NCBI GenBank assembly: GCA_048359995.1 | Contig: DBGCPK010000005.1 | Span: 124,001 to 188,000 of the forward strand | Direction of reading: 5' to 3' | Length of the DNA stretch: 64,000 nt | From: UBA3210 sp048359995 | GTDB taxonomy: Bacteria > Bacillota_I > Bacilli_A > RFN20 > CAG-449 | Part shown: in pieces, positions 62,998-64,000 of the stretch | Layout of the letters: the number at the start of each line of letters is the position of its first letter | Numbering within the stretch: position 1 is the first letter of the stretch | Position numbers and translations under genes: made by a program | The notes under the pieces: model-generated | The model's input: only the letters and a program-made list of their open reading frames with translations | The model's database searches: none | What the model was told of the DNA's origin: nothing

Positions 62998-64000
62998 ATG
63001 AGAATCTGTATTATCGGAGGAGGACCTTCCGGCCTGATGTGCGCGTTGAAAGCGGCGGAAAATCCGAAACATCGCGTTTTCGTCATCGAAAAAAACGAAA
63101 AAGCGGGGAAGAAAATCTACATAACGGGCAAAGGAAGATGCAACGTGACGAATTGCTGTTCGGAACGGGAATTTATCGAAAACGTGGTGACCAACGCCAA
63201 ATTTCTTTATTCGGCGATTCATCGCTTCTCTTCCGAAGATGCGATGTCTTTTTTCGAGGAAAACGGAGTTCGATTGGTCGTGGAAAGAGGAAATCGGGTT
63301 TTTCCTGCTTCTTATCGCGCTTCGGATATTACCAAAGCATTGCTCAAACGCTGCGAAATGAACGGAGTTCGTTTCTTTTATCGGGAAAAAGCGGAGAAAA
63401 TCGAAAAAACGGGCGGCGTATTTTCCGTGGAAACGGATCGGACAAGTTACATCGCAGACGCCGTCGTGATCGCTTCGGGAGGAAAATCGTATCCTTTGAC
63501 CGGATCGACGGGAGACGGATATCGTTTTGCCCGCGCTTTCGGCTTGGAAGTCGTTTCTCCTGTTCCGGCCTTGGTTCCATTGAAAATCAAAGGTATTTTG
63601 CCGGAAAAAGCGCGTGAAATCACTTTGAAAAACGTAAATCTGAAAGCAATCGTAAAGGAAACCGGCAAAATTCTGACGGAAGAATTCGGAGAATTGCTTT
63701 TGGAAAAAAACGCTTTGGGAGGACCGATCGCCTTGACGATATCGAGCCGAATCAACCGCGAAAAAAAGACTTCGTTGGCACTGGAACTCGATTTTAAGCC
63801 TTCTTTGGACGAAGAAACGTTGAAAAAACGGATTCAAAGAGATATCGATGCGATGAAAAAAAGAAAAAACGCGACGGTTTTCTACCTTTTGAGGGGGCTT
63901 ATACCGGAAGGCTTGATCGACTTGATCGCCCGAGATTCCGCATTGGATACCCGATCGGAAATTTCTTCGGTAGAAGAGGAACACATATCTCGGCTCATTC
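62998..64000 (+). CDS. HI0933/BaiN-family FAD-dependent oxidoreductase, 3'-truncated
   Basis: The frame runs off the right edge. The N-terminal FAD-binding motif is IIGGGPSGLMCAL, followed by EKAGKKIYITGKGRCNVTN, which is the family hallmark, and VVIASGGKSYPLTGSTGDGY. Family members include BaiN and bilirubin/steroid-type reductases; the substrate is unknown. ATG 62998 follows GAGGGAG. A TATAAT lies at 62949-62954. About 334 residues are visible; the usual length is about 400-420. Confidence 0.92.
   Translation, partial: MRICIIGGGPSGLMCALKAAENPKHRVFVIEKNEKAGKKIYITGKGRCNVTNCCSEREFIENVVTNAKFLYSAIHRFSSEDAMSFFEENGVRLVVERGNRVFPASYRASDITKALLKRCEMNGVRFFYREKAEKIEKTGGVFSVETDRTSYIADAVVIASGGKSYPLTGSTGDGYRFARAFGLEVVSPVPALVPLKIKGILPEKAREITLKNVNLKAIVKETGKILTEEFGELLLEKNALGGPIALTISSRINREKKTSLALELDFKPSLDEETLKKRIQRDIDAMKKRKNATVFYLLRGLIPEGLIDLIARDSALDTRSEISSVEEEHISRLI

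Noticed and set aside
1..64000. CRISPR arrays, tRNA or rRNA genes, intact insertion sequences
   Set aside because: No regularly spaced repeats, no cloverleaf with CCA-type ends other than ssrA, and no transposase frame were visible.

Overview
The window reads as chromosomal DNA of a Gram-positive, low-to-mid GC bacterium of the Bacillota, probably a fermentative gut or rumen member of the Bacilli near the Erysipelotrichia/Mollicutes branch. This placement is inferred from gene order (rpmG-secE-nusG, rplK-rplA, rplJ-rplL, rpoB-rpoC), from strong Shine-Dalgarno sites and sigma-A promoters, from lipoproteins with a lipobox Cys, from ECF-type vitamin transporters under riboswitches, from a tyrS T-box, and from ABC ATPases with long charged insertions of a kind known in Mollicutes (MsmK/UgpC, OppD, OppF). 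A GerQ-like spore-coat protein hints at sporulating ancestry. REGION 1 (1-18438) is a carbohydrate locus: a truncated alpha/beta-hydrolase esterase, GH20-like, GH3 and GH31 (with PA14) enzymes, a LacI-family regulator, a GH43-like enzyme, then a membrane operon with two sugar-binding lipoproteins, a GH97 lipoprotein, two permeases and an MsmX-like ATPase. Surface GH97 and the binding proteins would capture and trim oligosaccharides, the permease imports them, and the cytoplasmic GH3/GH20/GH31/GH43 enzymes finish them. The regulator gene, the GH43 gene and the first binding-protein gene share short promoter-region motifs that may be operators. REGION 2 (18600-30730) is the transcription/translation core: L33, SecE, NusG, L11, L1, L10 (with leader), L7/L12, RpoB, RpoC, plus a reverse-strand YihY-like membrane protein. 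REGION 3 (30790-36380) holds thymidine kinase, a folate-type ECF S component under a reverse-strand THF riboswitch, then secG-rnr-smpB and a small unknown gene. REGION 4 (36450-45320) is an oligopeptide ABC operon oppABCDF whose OppC carries a very large extracytoplasmic insertion and whose ATPases carry long charged insertions. REGION 5 (45490-55940) is mixed housekeeping: a broken ATPase remnant, a DUF3899-like membrane protein, a 566-residue membrane/coiled-coil protein, a GerQ homologue, thiT under a TPP riboswitch, a DUF3137-like protein, a YgaC/Ntdp-like DUF402 phosphatase, tyrS under a T-box, hpt, mscL and a lipoprotein. REGION 6 (56134-60110) starts with tmRNA (ssrA) and continues into a visibly AT-richer stretch that looks like acquired DNA: a candidate type I toxin-antitoxin-like locus (50-residue membrane peptide with a predicted antisense RNA), a small membrane protein, a DUF4143 AAA ATPase and fragments. 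REGION 7 (60400-64000) returns to the normal composition: a membrane protein, an ASCH-domain protein, a frameshifted membrane-anchored phosphatase/nuclease-fold protein, a ferredoxin, and a truncated HI0933/BaiN-type flavoprotein. No tRNA, rRNA, CRISPR array or intact insertion sequence was seen.
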